In this document: positions 7,731 to 15,375 of the stretch, piece by piece
How the letters are laid out: every line of letters begins with the position of its first letter
Numbering within the stretch: position 1 is the stretch's first letter
Source of the DNA: Centipeda artemidis DSM 19719
Lineage (GTDB): Bacteria; Bacillota; Negativicutes; Selenomonadales; Selenomonadaceae
DNA: 53,319 nucleotides
Direction: 5' to 3'
Assembly (NCBI RefSeq): GCF_000426665.1
Contig: NZ_KE384552.1
Coordinates: 1-53,319, forward strand
Translations under genes and position numbers: made by a program
Notes under the pieces: model-generated
Databases searched by the model: none
Told to the model about the DNA's origin: nothing
The model's input: only the letters and a program-made list of their open reading frames with translations

Positions 7731-8417
7731 TCAGTGATACAGCGCCGCGAGCCGTGCCGCGTCCATGTCTAACTCCGCCGCGTTCGGCGCGACGCCGGCG
7801 ATCACGGGGACGCCCGTCATCTCCTCGATCATGCGCCGATTGTCCTCCTCCATGGGGTTGCCCGCATGATAGTTGTTGAGGATCACTCCGCGGACGGGGA
7901 TGTCTCGCCGGCGTAAATGTTCGATGGTCAAAACCGACGCATTGATCGTCCCGAGTCCCGCATCCGCGACGACGAGCGCGCCGAGATCGAGCATCTTGAT
8001 GAGATCATCCAGAATCATTTTTTGCTCCGCGTCCCAACGCAGCGGGCAGATGATGCCGCCGCTCCCTTCCATCGTCAGCAGCTCGTAGTAGTCCTTCGCG
8101 CGTGCAAAATCTGCGCGCACGCGCTCCGGATCGATGGGGTTGTCGTTCCACAGAGCCGCCAGATGCGGCGACACCGCCTCCCGGTAGACATAGGACACCG
8201 CCGCGGGACCGTCCGGCGGAATCCCCGCCGCATCCTGCACATGGCGCACATCGCCCGGCACGAGGGTGCCCTGCGCATCCGGCACCGCCCCCGAGAGCGC
8301 GGCTTTATAGTAACCCGCCCGATAGCCCGCATCGCGGAGTTTCTTCACGATCAGCCCCGTCACATAGGTTTTGCCGACGTCCGTGCCCGTCCCGACCACA
8401 AAAAGTGCTTTTCCCAT
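7731..8417 (-). CDS. bioD: Dethiobiotin synthetase
   Basis: ATP-dependent carboxylation of 7,8-diaminopelargonate to dethiobiotin, the step after BioA. 228 aa. N-terminal P-loop VGTGTDVGKTYVTG, substrate-site region YYKAALSGA, MEGSGGIICPL and the late LNNYH patch match the BioD family. The start chosen is ATG at 8415-8417, three bases past the bioY stop codon; the TTG before it is also in frame. The ribosome site is weak, so translation is probably coupled to bioY. Middle gene of the bioY-bioD-bioA operon. Confidence 0.95.
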   Translation of the reverse strand: MGKALFVVGTGTDVGKTYVTGLIVKKLRDAGYRAGYYKAALSGAVPDAQGTLVPGDVRHVQDAAGIPPDGPAAVSYVYREAVSPHLAALWNDNPIDPERVRADFARAKDYYELLTMEGSGGIICPLRWDAEQKMILDDLIKMLDLGALVVADAGLGTINASVLTIEHLRRRDIPVRGVILNNYHAGNPMEEDNRRMIEEMTGVPVIAGVAPNAAELDMDAARLAALYH

Positions 8418-8420
8418 CAA

Positions 8421-9002
8421 TTACACTTCTTTCACTTGAACATGCGCCGGCACACTCTGCCACGCTCCCGCCCGCCGGAAGCGTACGGCAAGCCACGCCG
8501 CCGCGCCGCAGATGAGGAGATCGGGCGGCGTCTGGAGGATGCCGCAGTAGAGAATCGCCGTCCAGAGCGCGATCGGCGCCTCGAGCAGATAGTTCGACGC
8601 GAGATAGAACCAACTGATGCCGATGCCGTAGACGATCGCCATCCCTCCGAGGTTTACGAGCAGCAGCCGCCGAACGCCCGGCTCCGCCGTTTGCCGCGCC
8701 CACCGCCCGCAGAAATACGCCTGCACGATGAAGCCGAGCAGATAGCCGAACGTCGGCTGAAAGAGATACCCCGGCCCCCCGCCCATCGCAAAGACCGGCA
8801 CGCCCACGAGACCGAGCAGCACATAGGCGCCGACCGCGATCGCTCCGAGCCGCGCCCCGAGCACGAGCCCCGCCAGCAGCGTAAACAGGAACTGCAAGGT
8901 GTAGACATCCGTCCCCACCGGGATGCGGATCCACGATCCCACCGTAATGAGCGCGATGAAAATCCCGCAGCGTACCAACTCTCGAACCTCCAAATGTTTC
9001 AC
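8421..9002 (-). CDS. bioY: Biotin transporter substrate-binding subunit BioY
   Basis: Membrane S-component of an ECF-type vitamin importer that binds biotin. 193 aa with about six hydrophobic segments. Typical BioY patches are VGTDVYTLQFLFTLLAGLVLG near the N-terminus and GGPGYLFQPTFGYLLGF in the middle. Start is GTG at 9000-9002 with GGAGG eleven bases upstream. The shared energising subunits (EcfA/EcfT) are not here. It is first in the operon behind a BirA-like operator, so uptake and late synthesis of biotin appear to be co-regulated by biotin. Confidence 0.95.
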   Translation of the reverse strand: MKHLEVRELVRCGIFIALITVGSWIRIPVGTDVYTLQFLFTLLAGLVLGARLGAIAVGAYVLLGLVGVPVFAMGGGPGYLFQPTFGYLLGFIVQAYFCGRWARQTAEPGVRRLLLVNLGGMAIVYGIGISWFYLASNYLLEAPIALWTAILYCGILQTPPDLLICGAAAWLAVRFRRAGAWQSVPAHVQVKEV

Positions 9003-9032
9003 AGAAACACGCCTCCTTTATTTGTTCGGTTT

Positions 9033-9062
9033 ATGATACCTCTAAATATATATTATTGTCAA
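9033..9062 (-). promoter_or_regulatory. Promoter of the biotin operon
   Basis: Minus strand: -35 TTGACA (9057-9062), 18-bp spacer, -10 TATCAT (9033-9038). The -35 box lies inside the BirA-like operator. Confidence 0.7.
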
Positions 9063-9087
9063 CAAAATTTTGAAGATTGGTTTACTA
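9055..9087. promoter_or_regulatory. BirA-type biotin operator
   Basis: Half-sites ATTGTCAAC (9055-9063) and GGTTTACTA (9079-9087) are inverted with a 15-bp gap. The known BirA operator is TTGTAAACC, about 15 bp, GGTTTACAA. The site covers the -35 box of the bioY promoter, so bound BirA would block transcription. birA itself is outside the window. Confidence 0.7.
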
Positions 9088-9143
9088 TAATTTTTCAAGT
9101 GTTTTAGACGTATCCGTTCCTATGTATCCGCATATGCACATCA

Positions 9144-9188
9144 AAAAACCGCCGCACCGCTGTTCCATGACAGGGTGGGCGGTTCTTT
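9144..9188 (-). terminator. Terminator of the chemotaxis-type gene
   Basis: ACCGCC...GGGCGGT stem with a run of T on the minus-strand side, 40 bp after the stop at 9230. Confidence 0.65.
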
Positions 9189-9229
9189 GTATACGGTACG
9201 TATGCTGTCTTCCGTACCTTAGGCTGTGC

Positions 9230-10234
9230 TTACACGTCGAATGTCTCGATCTGCCCTTTGATTGCGCGAACCTCCTCGGCAAGCTGACGTGCGACATCTG
9301 CCATTTCGTTGATCGCGTGTGTCTGCTGCTGGACGCTCGCCGCCATCTCCTCAGTGCTCGCGGCACTGTTCTGCGCGCTGCCCGCCAGCGAGCCGACGAG
9401 CGGCACAATTTCCTTGACGTTGGCAAAGATATTGGAGAGTGCATGCTCCAGGTTGCCGACGGCACGCTCCATCCGTTCAATGGATCCCGCAATATTCGTA
9501 TAGTTGTTGCGCGTCGACTCGATTGCCGCCGCTTGCGCCTCAGCAGACGACTCGACATCCCTGATACAGGTTACGGTATTCTCCGAGTCGCGCTGCAGAG
9601 CGAGAATGACGGATTTGATATCATTTGTAAAGAGGCCGGTCTGCTCTGCGAGCTTGCGCACCTCGCCCGCAACGACGGCAAATCCGCGCCCTGTCTCGCC
9701 CGCACGCGCAGCTTCGATCGCCGCATTCAGTGCGAGGAGCTGTGTCTGTTCGGCGATGGACTCAATCATCGTGCTCGCTTCGCCAATTTTTCCTGCGCTC
9801 GCATGGCTCTCCGTAACGAGGGCTGCAATACGCGCGACATTATCATTCACCTGCTTGGTCTCACGCAGCAGAGCCTCCATCGCTCGCGATCCATGCTCTT
9901 TTTCTTCGTTCACCATGCTGCTGACCTCCTTCAGGTCATGCAGCATCGTCTCATTTTCCCGCAGCGCCGTCTCAATGGACCGGATGTTGTCGTTGATATT
10001 CTGCGTGTGCATTGCCTGATCGGTCGCACCGCTTGCGATACTCTCGATGGTGCGGCTGATCTGTTCGCCGGACTCCAGAACGCTCGTATTGGAGTGACTG
10101 AGCGTCGTTGACATATCGCCGAGTGCCGCTGCACCATGCGCGAGCGAGCCGACCATCGTCTTGATCTGCGCACTGAAATCGTTCATCGTACGCGATAAAA
10201 CGAGGAGCTGTTGCATAAGTCGAAATTGACTCAT
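9230..10234 (-). CDS. Soluble methyl-accepting chemotaxis-type signalling protein
   Basis: 334 aa, almost wholly long-helix coiled coil, with the universal MCP hairpin tip ([20 protein letters not shown] and then KLAEQT) near residues 195-220. No transmembrane segment, signal peptide, PAS or Cache domain is visible, so it should be cytoplasmic. The hairpin tip would contact CheA/CheW. The C-terminus lacks an obvious CheR/CheB pentapeptide. The start is taken at ATG 10232-10234 after AAAGGA. It lies inside an inverted repeat (10208-10241). No chemotaxis gene is adjacent. The input is unknown; it may be a short protein lacking a sensor module or partner another receptor. Confidence 0.85.
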   Translation of the reverse strand: MSQFRLMQQLLVLSRTMNDFSAQIKTMVGSLAHGAAALGDMSTTLSHSNTSVLESGEQISRTIESIASGATDQAMHTQNINDNIRSIETALRENETMLHDLKEVSSMVNEEKEHGSRAMEALLRETKQVNDNVARIAALVTESHASAGKIGEASTMIESIAEQTQLLALNAAIEAARAGETGRGFAVVAGEVRKLAEQTGLFTNDIKSVILALQRDSENTVTCIRDVESSAEAQAAAIESTRNNYTNIAGSIERMERAVGNLEHALSNIFANVKEIVPLVGSLAGSAQNSAASTEEMAASVQQQTHAINEMADVARQLAEEVRAIKGQIETFDV

Positions 10235-10241
10235 GCAACAG
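10208..10241. repeat. 34-bp inverted repeat over the MCP start codon
   Basis: CTGTTGCATAAGTC at 10208-10221 and GACTCATGCAACAG at 10228-10241 pair with one mismatch across a 6-nt loop. In mRNA the stem would cover the start codon and lie directly after the ribosome site. Confidence 0.5.
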
Positions 10242-10295
10242 TCCTTTTATTTATGGAAATTCACATCATCTGTATTGGTTGCTGGGTTTGCGCAT

Positions 10296-10631
10296 TTATA
10301 GACGGGCGGTAATCGCAGCCGTCAGACCAAAGATGATGCCCGGAGAATTGGCGATTACAAGCGGCCAATCGCGATGCTCTTTGAAAAATCCATATCCGAC
10401 CCACATCGTGCAGTTGATGAATGCGACGAACGGCTGAATCCAGTCTCCCTGATGACCGGACAGATTTCCAAGGATCTGCGGGATATAGGAAACGTACATA
10501 CAGATGGACAGACCGGAGGCAATTACGCCGACGATTCTCATCTTGTTTTTTTCGGCTTCCACCCCAATCTGCACAGCCTTCTCTTCCAGATGCTCCGCCT
10601 CAGCCTCTGCTTTTTTCAATACTTCTTTCAT
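10296..10631 (-). CDS. SemiSWEET-family sugar transporter
   Basis: 111 aa. After residue ~30 there are three membrane helices with the PQ-loop motif SYIPQILGN after the first and a GYGFFKEHRDWPL patch before the third. This is the bacterial SemiSWEET / MtN3 half-transporter pattern; such proteins dimerise to pass sugars. The first 30 residues form a charged helix (EAEAEHLEEKAVQIGVEAEK) that is extra compared with the usual 85-95 aa. Good ribosome site GGGAGGAAACGCGAT. Transcribed alone, not next to a sugar pathway. Substrate unknown. Confidence 0.85.
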   Translation of the reverse strand: MKEVLKKAEAEAEHLEEKAVQIGVEAEKNKMRIVGVIASGLSICMYVSYIPQILGNLSGHQGDWIQPFVAFINCTMWVGYGFFKEHRDWPLVIANSPGIIFGLTAAITARL

Positions 10632-10746
10632 ATCGCGTTTCCTCCCTCAAAACAGATGAATGATCTTTCAAGCCTCAATATTGTACCACACAATTTCTTG
10701 ACGCATACCACATTCCCCAATGTATACCGATGGAATACCGATATAT

Positions 10747-11691
10747 TCAGAACAATTCTCCCTCGGCGATACGTCCGAGGAACTCTTTCGAAGGAATGAA
10801 GAAGAGCTGCCCCTTTTCGGCGGTCGAATACTCGAGCAAACGGTCATCCTGCGTAAACATATTGGTAACCATCTGCCGTGTCACATCCCAGTGACGTGCG
10901 TAGCCGATGAAATAAGTGCCGCGCACCCCCTCGCCCGGATTGGCAAAGACGACGTTCATACGCACGATCTTGTGCTCCTCGCCATCGCGGTTGTCCTGCG
11001 AGATGATGTTGTGCGCACGCGGATCCTTCTCCTCGTCGGAGAGTTCAAGATCGCTGTATTTCCTGCGACCGACATACTTTTCCTGCACCTCGGTCGGGAG
11101 TGCCCTCCATGCGTCGAGGTCGTGAATGTATTTCTGTGCAAAGGCATAGGAACCGTTGATGAACTCCGGATCCTCTGCGCCGATGATCGCCCACTCCTTT
11201 GCCTCCTCACCGACGGGATTCTCCGTTCCGTCAATGAAGTCAATGATTGCACGTCCCTCAAGATAGTGAAAGCCATGTGTCTCATCCACCACGTCTACGA
11301 CAGGACGAAGGAAGCCCATGATCTGATCGACGACGAGGTAGCTGGTTGCCGCCTGACCCGCGCGCACATGAAGAAAGAGATCGGCAGGTGTCGCAGGTGC
11401 TGTGTGATGTGCTCCGTTTACCCCCTTGAAATCCTCCAGTTCCTTCGGCTTCTTTGCCGTTGGAAAGAGATATTCCCACGCACGGTTGCTGAACCCAAAT
11501 GAGAACTTCACCGCCTCCGGTGCGACGCGGATGTTCATCGAGCGCTGAATCGCCTCCATCCGATCCGCCATATCGGCGATGATCTCCCGCTCCTTCTCGA
11601 TATCCTCACGCTTCAGTGAGAGCATGAGGAAGATGACGCTCTCCCCCGCATCCTTGAACACATCCTGCGCCAGATTTGCATTGACCTCCAT
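10747..11691 (-). CDS. DyP-type heme peroxidase
   Basis: 314 aa from ATG 11689-11691 (GGAGGGAGACCT upstream). An open extension to 11808 lacks a ribosome site. It has the DyP GxxDG motif as FIDGTENP, the distal arginine region further on, and a proximal heme histidine in YARHWDVTRQM. The short length and absence of a Tat signal place it with the cytoplasmic B-type/YfeX-like group, which reduce peroxide and may act on porphyrins. No encapsulin gene or encapsulin-loading tail was noticed. Separate promoter likely; a TATTAT box is visible upstream near 11710. Confidence 0.92.
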   Translation of the reverse strand: MEVNANLAQDVFKDAGESVIFLMLSLKREDIEKEREIIADMADRMEAIQRSMNIRVAPEAVKFSFGFSNRAWEYLFPTAKKPKELEDFKGVNGAHHTAPATPADLFLHVRAGQAATSYLVVDQIMGFLRPVVDVVDETHGFHYLEGRAIIDFIDGTENPVGEEAKEWAIIGAEDPEFINGSYAFAQKYIHDLDAWRALPTEVQEKYVGRRKYSDLELSDEEKDPRAHNIISQDNRDGEEHKIVRMNVVFANPGEGVRGTYFIGYARHWDVTRQMVTNMFTQDDRLLEYSTAEKGQLFFIPSKEFLGRIAEGELF

Positions 11692-11785
11692 AGGTCTCCC
11701 TCCTATACCATAATACATCCTACTTCCGCTTTCATTGTACGATGTTTCTCCATGCAAGGAAAGAATAAAGGCTTGGATGTACAAT

Positions 11786-12375
11786 CTAAGTGCAACACAA
11801 TTTAGCAAAGAAAAGGACTCATAACGAGAAAACTCCTATATAATGGTGCTAGTAAGGAAAACCACAAAAGGAGGGGCACCGCTATGATCCACTACCACCA
11901 TCTTACCATTCTTGAACGAGAAAAGCTAGCAATTTATCACGCGCAGGGACTAAGCATTACCAAGATTGCTGCTCGCCTGAACCGCAACAAATCGACGATT
12001 AGCCGGGAACTCATGCGCAACCGCATCAAAGAAGATTACACACCGTTCGTAGCACAGGGGAAATATATGAAACGCCGCAAGGTGTGTAAGCCACATAGGA
12101 AGCTAGATTCTAAAGAGTTAGCACGGTTCGTAGCACGTAAATTCCTGGACCATCAATGATCCCCCGAGCAAATCTCTATGCGCCTTGCACTGGAGCGTGG
12201 AATGCCCGTCGTGAGCACTGCCACAATCTACCGTGCAATCTATGCCGGATTGTTTGATGCCGCGACGAAACGGCGATATCCTGGGGTGAACAAAGCAAAG
12301 CGGAAATTACGTCATCGCGGAAAAACACACCGCAACAAAAATACACAAGAACGCCGTGGAAAAATTATCATTCGT
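11786..12375 (+). mobile_element. 5' part of an IS30-family insertion sequence
   Basis: From about 11786 (GTGCAACACAATTTAGCA, candidate left end) through a TATAAT box (11839-11844), ribosome site AAAGGAGGGG and the transposase N-terminal half. The element stops near 12375, where the terminator of the neighbouring gene begins. No right end is present. Boundaries are approximate. Confidence 0.5.
11884..12370 (+). pseudogene. IS30-family transposase, nonsense mutation and 3' truncation
   Basis: Starts MIHYHHLTILEREKLAIYH with the helix-turn-helix ITKIAARLNRNKSTISREL, typical of IS30 transposases. The frame runs to an in-frame TGA at 12157-12159. The same frame then continues SPEQISMRLALERGMPVVS and TIYRAIY to about 12360. 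Relatives usually have HWSPEQI here, so the stop is best explained by one G-to-A change of a Trp codon. The catalytic HWEADTV half is absent: the sequence runs into a terminator after NTQERRGK. Two independent lesions mean it is dead. A separate HWEAD-containing piece is at 1-225. Confidence 0.85.
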
Positions 12376-12378
12376 ATC

Positions 12379-12429
12379 AAAAAGGCTGCCGCCTTCGTAC
12401 GTTCTTGTGTACGGAGTCGGCAGCCTTTT
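12379..12429 (-). terminator. Terminator of the 12443-13015 gene
   Basis: AAAAGGCTGCCG and CGGCAGCCTTTT pair across an imperfect inner stem, 14 bp past the stop at 12443. A-run and T-run on both sides. Confidence 0.8.
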
Positions 12430-12442
12430 CTTATACGCTTTT

Positions 12443-13015
12443 CTATACGGTGTGCTCCGCTGCAGGATCCTTTTTTCGCTTGAGACATCCAAACAGAATG
12501 AAAATCAGCTGCGCGATACAAATCGTCAGCAAGAAGCACAGAATACTGACGAAGATCGTCGAACCGTAGGGACCCATCGAATTCTGTACCCGAAACGGCT
12601 CCGGCGGCGTAAACGTGACCCGCACCCACACATAGAGGAGGTTCAGTGCCGTGAGCGAAAGAAAGGTGCCGAGCGGGATCCACAGATACTTCAGCGGGCG
12701 CCCCGCATCCCGCAGACGGCAAACGGCGAGATATAGCTGCGGCACAAGCGGCAGCGCGGGCGCAAGCGGCAGACACAGCGTGTAAACACAATAATCCACA
12801 AAATCCAATGTGTACCGATCCGGCGCGTCCGGCAGCCGCTCCGCCGCAGGCACAAAAATCGGCGCCAAAACCTGCATCATCAGCGCGGCAAGGACATCGA
12901 CAACCTCCCCCCAATGCCAGAGAATCCAAATCCCTGCCGCAGTCAAAATGCCGGAACAAAGCACATAGGGGAGCGGTGATATTCTCCGGTCAAAGACCGC
13001 GCGAAGTTTTTGCAT
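12443..13015 (-). CDS. Membrane protein of unknown function
   Basis: 190 aa from ATG 13013-13015 (AAGGAG six bases upstream; a longer frame to 13039 is less likely). Four hydrophobic segments can be seen, at roughly residues 15-40, 75-100, 110-130 and 145-175. The tail is charged (CLKRKKDPAAEHTV). No motif I recognise. It is a single gene with its own terminator, flanked by the IS30 fragment. Nothing in the neighbourhood points to a job. Confidence 0.7.
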   Translation of the reverse strand: MQKLRAVFDRRISPLPYVLCSGILTAAGIWILWHWGEVVDVLAALMMQVLAPIFVPAAERLPDAPDRYTLDFVDYCVYTLCLPLAPALPLVPQLYLAVCRLRDAGRPLKYLWIPLGTFLSLTALNLLYVWVRVTFTPPEPFRVQNSMGPYGSTIFVSILCFLLTICIAQLIFILFGCLKRKKDPAAEHTV

Positions 13016-13169
13016 CAGAGGCTCCTTCTCGTAAAGCACGGGTTTTATTCAAAGATGACCGCATATCGTCCATGCCCCCGACGAACCGACAGATTCATTT
13101 TTTTGTAAGTCCGTGCGGGCACAATGGCGCAGCATAATCCCCGCCGTGCTGTCACCGCGTGCCGCCGCA

Positions 13170-13218
13170 ACACAAAAGGGAGGCTCGCCCGCCCGAGGGG
13201 GACAATCTCCCTGTGTCG
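13170..13218 (-). terminator. Weak hairpin after the sugar-binding lipoprotein
   Basis: ACACAGGGAG and CTCCCTTTTGTGT flank a GC-rich inner stem, 13 bp past the stop at 13231. The T-run is short; a possible terminator only. Confidence 0.35.
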
Positions 13219-13230
13219 TCTCTATAAAAA

Positions 13231-14343
13231 TTACTTCACACCGAGCGCACGCGATGCCGTACCGTCAATATCGACGGTGCTGTAGTAGCCGGAATCGACG
13301 AGGACGCTCTTATAATTCGACGCGTCGACGAGTGTTCCCTTCAGCACATGCGCAGGGACGACCTTTTTCCCGTTCATGAAATTCTGCGTGTCGTTGATCT
13401 CGGGCTGCTGCTTCCCGGCGATCGCCTCGACCATCTTTGCCGTCTCGAGCGCGAGCAGACGCGTGTCCTTAAAGACGGACATCGTCTGCTCGCCCGCGAT
13501 GAGCGCCTGCACGTTCGGCAGATCGGCATCCTGCCCCGTGAGCACAGGCATCGGATGCGCCGCCGAACCGTACCCCGCGTCCTTCAGCGCGGTGAGGACG
13601 CCGAGCGCGATGGAGTCGTTCGCCGCGAGTACGGCATCGAGATTTTCGTCGCCCTCATACTGCTTAAGCAGCGCTGTCATGCGCTCCTTTGCCATCAGCG
13701 TCGCCCAGCCGGGCGTTGCGCACTGCTCCTGCGAGCGCTGCCCCGAGCGAATCGTGAGCTGCCCCTTGTCGATGTAAGGCTTCAGCACATCCATTGCACC
13801 CGCATAGAGCACCTTGGCATTGCTGTCCTCCATGGGACCCGCCGCAACCTCGAGCGTGCCCGTTTTCCCCTCCGCAAGACCGAGCCTGTCCACAATCGTC
13901 TGCGCCTGTATCTGTCCGACGGCATAGCTGTCGAATGTCACATAGTAATCGACCGCATCCGTCCCCATGAGGAGGCGGTCATAGGCGATGACGGTCACCC
14001 CCGCCTGCTGCGCGCGCTCAATCACTGGGCGGAGCACATCCCCGTCCACCGCGGCGATGACAAGCACCTTGCAGCCCTCGCCGATCATCTGCTCGAGCTG
14101 CATCTTTTGCTTTTCCGCGTCGTTGTCCGCAAACATGATGTCGACATCGAAATCGCGCCCGCGCAGCTCCGTCTCGAGATACGCGCCGTCCCGGTTCCAT
14201 CGGAGCAGCTGCTGTGCCGGCATCGCGACGCCCACCTTTGTCCCGCTGTTGTCACGCGGTACGACGTCCGTTCCGCCGCAGCCCGCGAGACTCAATATTG
14301 CAGCGACAATCCCCGCATAGAAAAAAATTCTCCCCATTCGCAT
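13231..14343 (-). CDS. Sugar-binding lipoprotein, ChvE/XylF-like, without transporter genes
   Basis: 370 aa with lipobox LSLAGC (Cys22). The mature part has KVGVAMPAQQLLRWNRDGAY, QMIGEGCKVLVIAAVDGDVL, VIAYDRLL and PVLTGQDAD, typical of periplasmic binding proteins for xylose or several sugars (ChvE group). Ribosome site GGAGGATGATGGT precedes ATG 14341-14343. A strong promoter lies at 14465-14493. No ATPase or permease is next to it; the sugar ABC genes at 15376-20070 carry their own binding protein. It could feed that importer, or serve a sensor as ChvE does. Sugar specificity cannot be read from the sequence. Confidence 0.88.
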   Translation of the reverse strand: MRMGRIFFYAGIVAAILSLAGCGGTDVVPRDNSGTKVGVAMPAQQLLRWNRDGAYLETELRGRDFDVDIMFADNDAEKQKMQLEQMIGEGCKVLVIAAVDGDVLRPVIERAQQAGVTVIAYDRLLMGTDAVDYYVTFDSYAVGQIQAQTIVDRLGLAEGKTGTLEVAAGPMEDSNAKVLYAGAMDVLKPYIDKGQLTIRSGQRSQEQCATPGWATLMAKERMTALLKQYEGDENLDAVLAANDSIALGVLTALKDAGYGSAAHPMPVLTGQDADLPNVQALIAGEQTMSVFKDTRLLALETAKMVEAIAGKQQPEINDTQNFMNGKKVVPAHVLKGTLVDASNYKSVLVDSGYYSTVDIDGTASRALGVK

Positions 14344-14464
14344 ACCATCATCCTCCTGATCCGTGTATCAAGCCTCTGCAGGAAATCCCATGGATGTACC
14401 GTGAACGATCGTATACCTTTTTCTCATTGCCCTATGTTCAGTTCGTATATATCTCTTTAATGCT

Positions 14465-14493
14465 ATCCTAGCAACCGGCATGATATTTGTCAA
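14465..14493 (-). promoter_or_regulatory. Promoter of the ChvE-like gene
   Basis: Minus strand: -35 TTGACA (14488-14493), 17-bp spacer, -10 TAGGAT (14465-14470). Confidence 0.65.
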
Positions 14494-14529
14494 GGAAAAG
14501 GGAGCGCAGGAATATACGGCATATAAAAA

Positions 14530-14560
14530 GATTGCCGCAGAACGTCTTCCTGCGGCAATC
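14530..14560 (-). terminator. Terminator after the repeat-protein genes
   Basis: GATTGCCGCAG and CTGCGGCAATC form an 11-bp stem with TTTTTAT on the minus-strand exit, 35 bp past the stop at 14595. Confidence 0.8.
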
Positions 14561-14594
14561 CTTTTCTCTCAGCACGGCAAGATACCGCTCATAT

Positions 14595-14753
14595 TTAGGT
14601 GTTTTTTGCGATGATCGCACCGATGACGGCACCCGCAATTGCAGCGGTGTTGACGCTGCCCTGCGAGTACCCGCCCCGGCGGCTGCGTTCACGGCGATCT
14701 CGATCCCGGCGTTCACGCTCGTATTCACGATCCCGGCGCGCAAGCGTGATCAT
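14595..14753 (-). CDS. Small basic ORF with glycine-zipper tail; may be the frameshifted end of the upstream gene
   Basis: 52 aa: MITLARRDREYERERRD, an Arg/Asp-rich stretch, then GGYSQGSVNTAAIAGAVIGA ending IIAKNT. The tail is a hydrophobic glycine zipper as found in small surface or outer-membrane-associated proteins. ATG at 14751-14753 is preceded by GGGGG and lies 11 bases past the stop of the upstream ORF. Either a separately translated partner or, more likely, the original C-terminus of the repeat protein, put out of frame by an indel. No family recognised. Confidence 0.5.
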   Translation of the reverse strand: MITLARRDREYERERRDRDRRERSRRGGYSQGSVNTAAIAGAVIGAIIAKNT

Positions 14754-14763
14754 ATCGCCCCCA

Positions 14764-15090
14764 TTATATTGAGTATGAAAGCGGCATATAGACGTCATCC
14801 GCCTTCTCGGCATGCACAGACTCTTCCGGATGCGCCGGCATGTGCACCTCATCCGCCTCGTCCGGCGGCATCGCCTCTTCGGGATGCGCCGGCATGTGCA
14901 CCTCGTCCGCTTCGCCCGGCGGCACTGCCTCTTCGGGATATGCCGGCACATGCACCTCGTCCGCCTCGTCTGCCGCCACTGCCGCGCGAACGGCTATATC
15001 GTCGTACGCAAATACGACGCTCCCTCCTCCATAACTCATAATACCTATCAGCATAACGGCAATATTCTTTTGCAAACGTTTTGTTATCAT
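14764..15090 (-). CDS. Secreted repeat protein, unknown function
   Basis: 108 aa from ATG 15088-15090 (AGGAAG upstream). Signal peptide MITKRLQKNIAVMLIGIMSY followed by GGGSVVFA and a likely cleavage before YDD. Residues 42-108 consist of an 18-aa acidic repeat, EADEVHMPAHPEEAMPPD and variants, three full copies plus a degenerate fourth. Export to the periplasm or surface is likely; the His/Glu/Asp-rich repeat could bind metal, but that is a guess. The frame closes just after the repeats while a glycine-zipper ORF follows in the next frame, so repeat-length change may have broken one gene. Confidence 0.6.
   Translation of the reverse strand: MITKRLQKNIAVMLIGIMSYGGGSVVFAYDDIAVRAAVAADEADEVHVPAYPEEAVPPGEADEVHMPAHPEEAMPPDEADEVHMPAHPEESVHAEKADDVYMPLSYSI
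14770..14967. repeat. 54-bp tandem repeat inside the secreted protein gene
   Basis: Three copies and a decayed fourth of a 54-bp unit (18 codons). The copies share GCCGGCATGTGCACCTC on the plus strand. All three frames of this strand stay open across it. Confidence 0.7.
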
Positions 15091-15232
15091 CTTTATCGCT
15101 TCCTTTCCAGCAGCAGCATTCTTCACTGTTCGACTTTCTGCACATAACATACGACAAGCAGATGTGATGCGATTTAGGTCGGGGTATAAGTTCCGTTAGG
15201 AATGAAGGCTTATAAAATAGTCCAAAAATAGT

Positions 15233-15272
15233 AAGCCCGCTGCACTGATATAGCTTTCAGCGCAGCGAGCTT
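15233..15272 (-). terminator. Terminator of the sugar ABC operon
   Basis: AAGCTCGCTGCGCTGA and TCAGTGCAGCGGGCTT (minus strand) pair with few mismatches, followed by ACTATTTTTGG. About 100 bp past the last permease stop (15376). Confidence 0.65.
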
Positions 15273-15375
15273 TCTGTTCGTATGGAGTTATGCCGCCGTT
15301 AAAAGACCGCACCGCGCTCTGATGGAGGCGACAGCTCCTATAACGGCAGTGCAATATCGGTGAAATCCAGTCCTC

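Noticed and set aside
9003-9060. Riboswitch upstream of bioY
   Set aside because: The gap between promoter and start is only about 30 nt and a BirA-like operator explains control.
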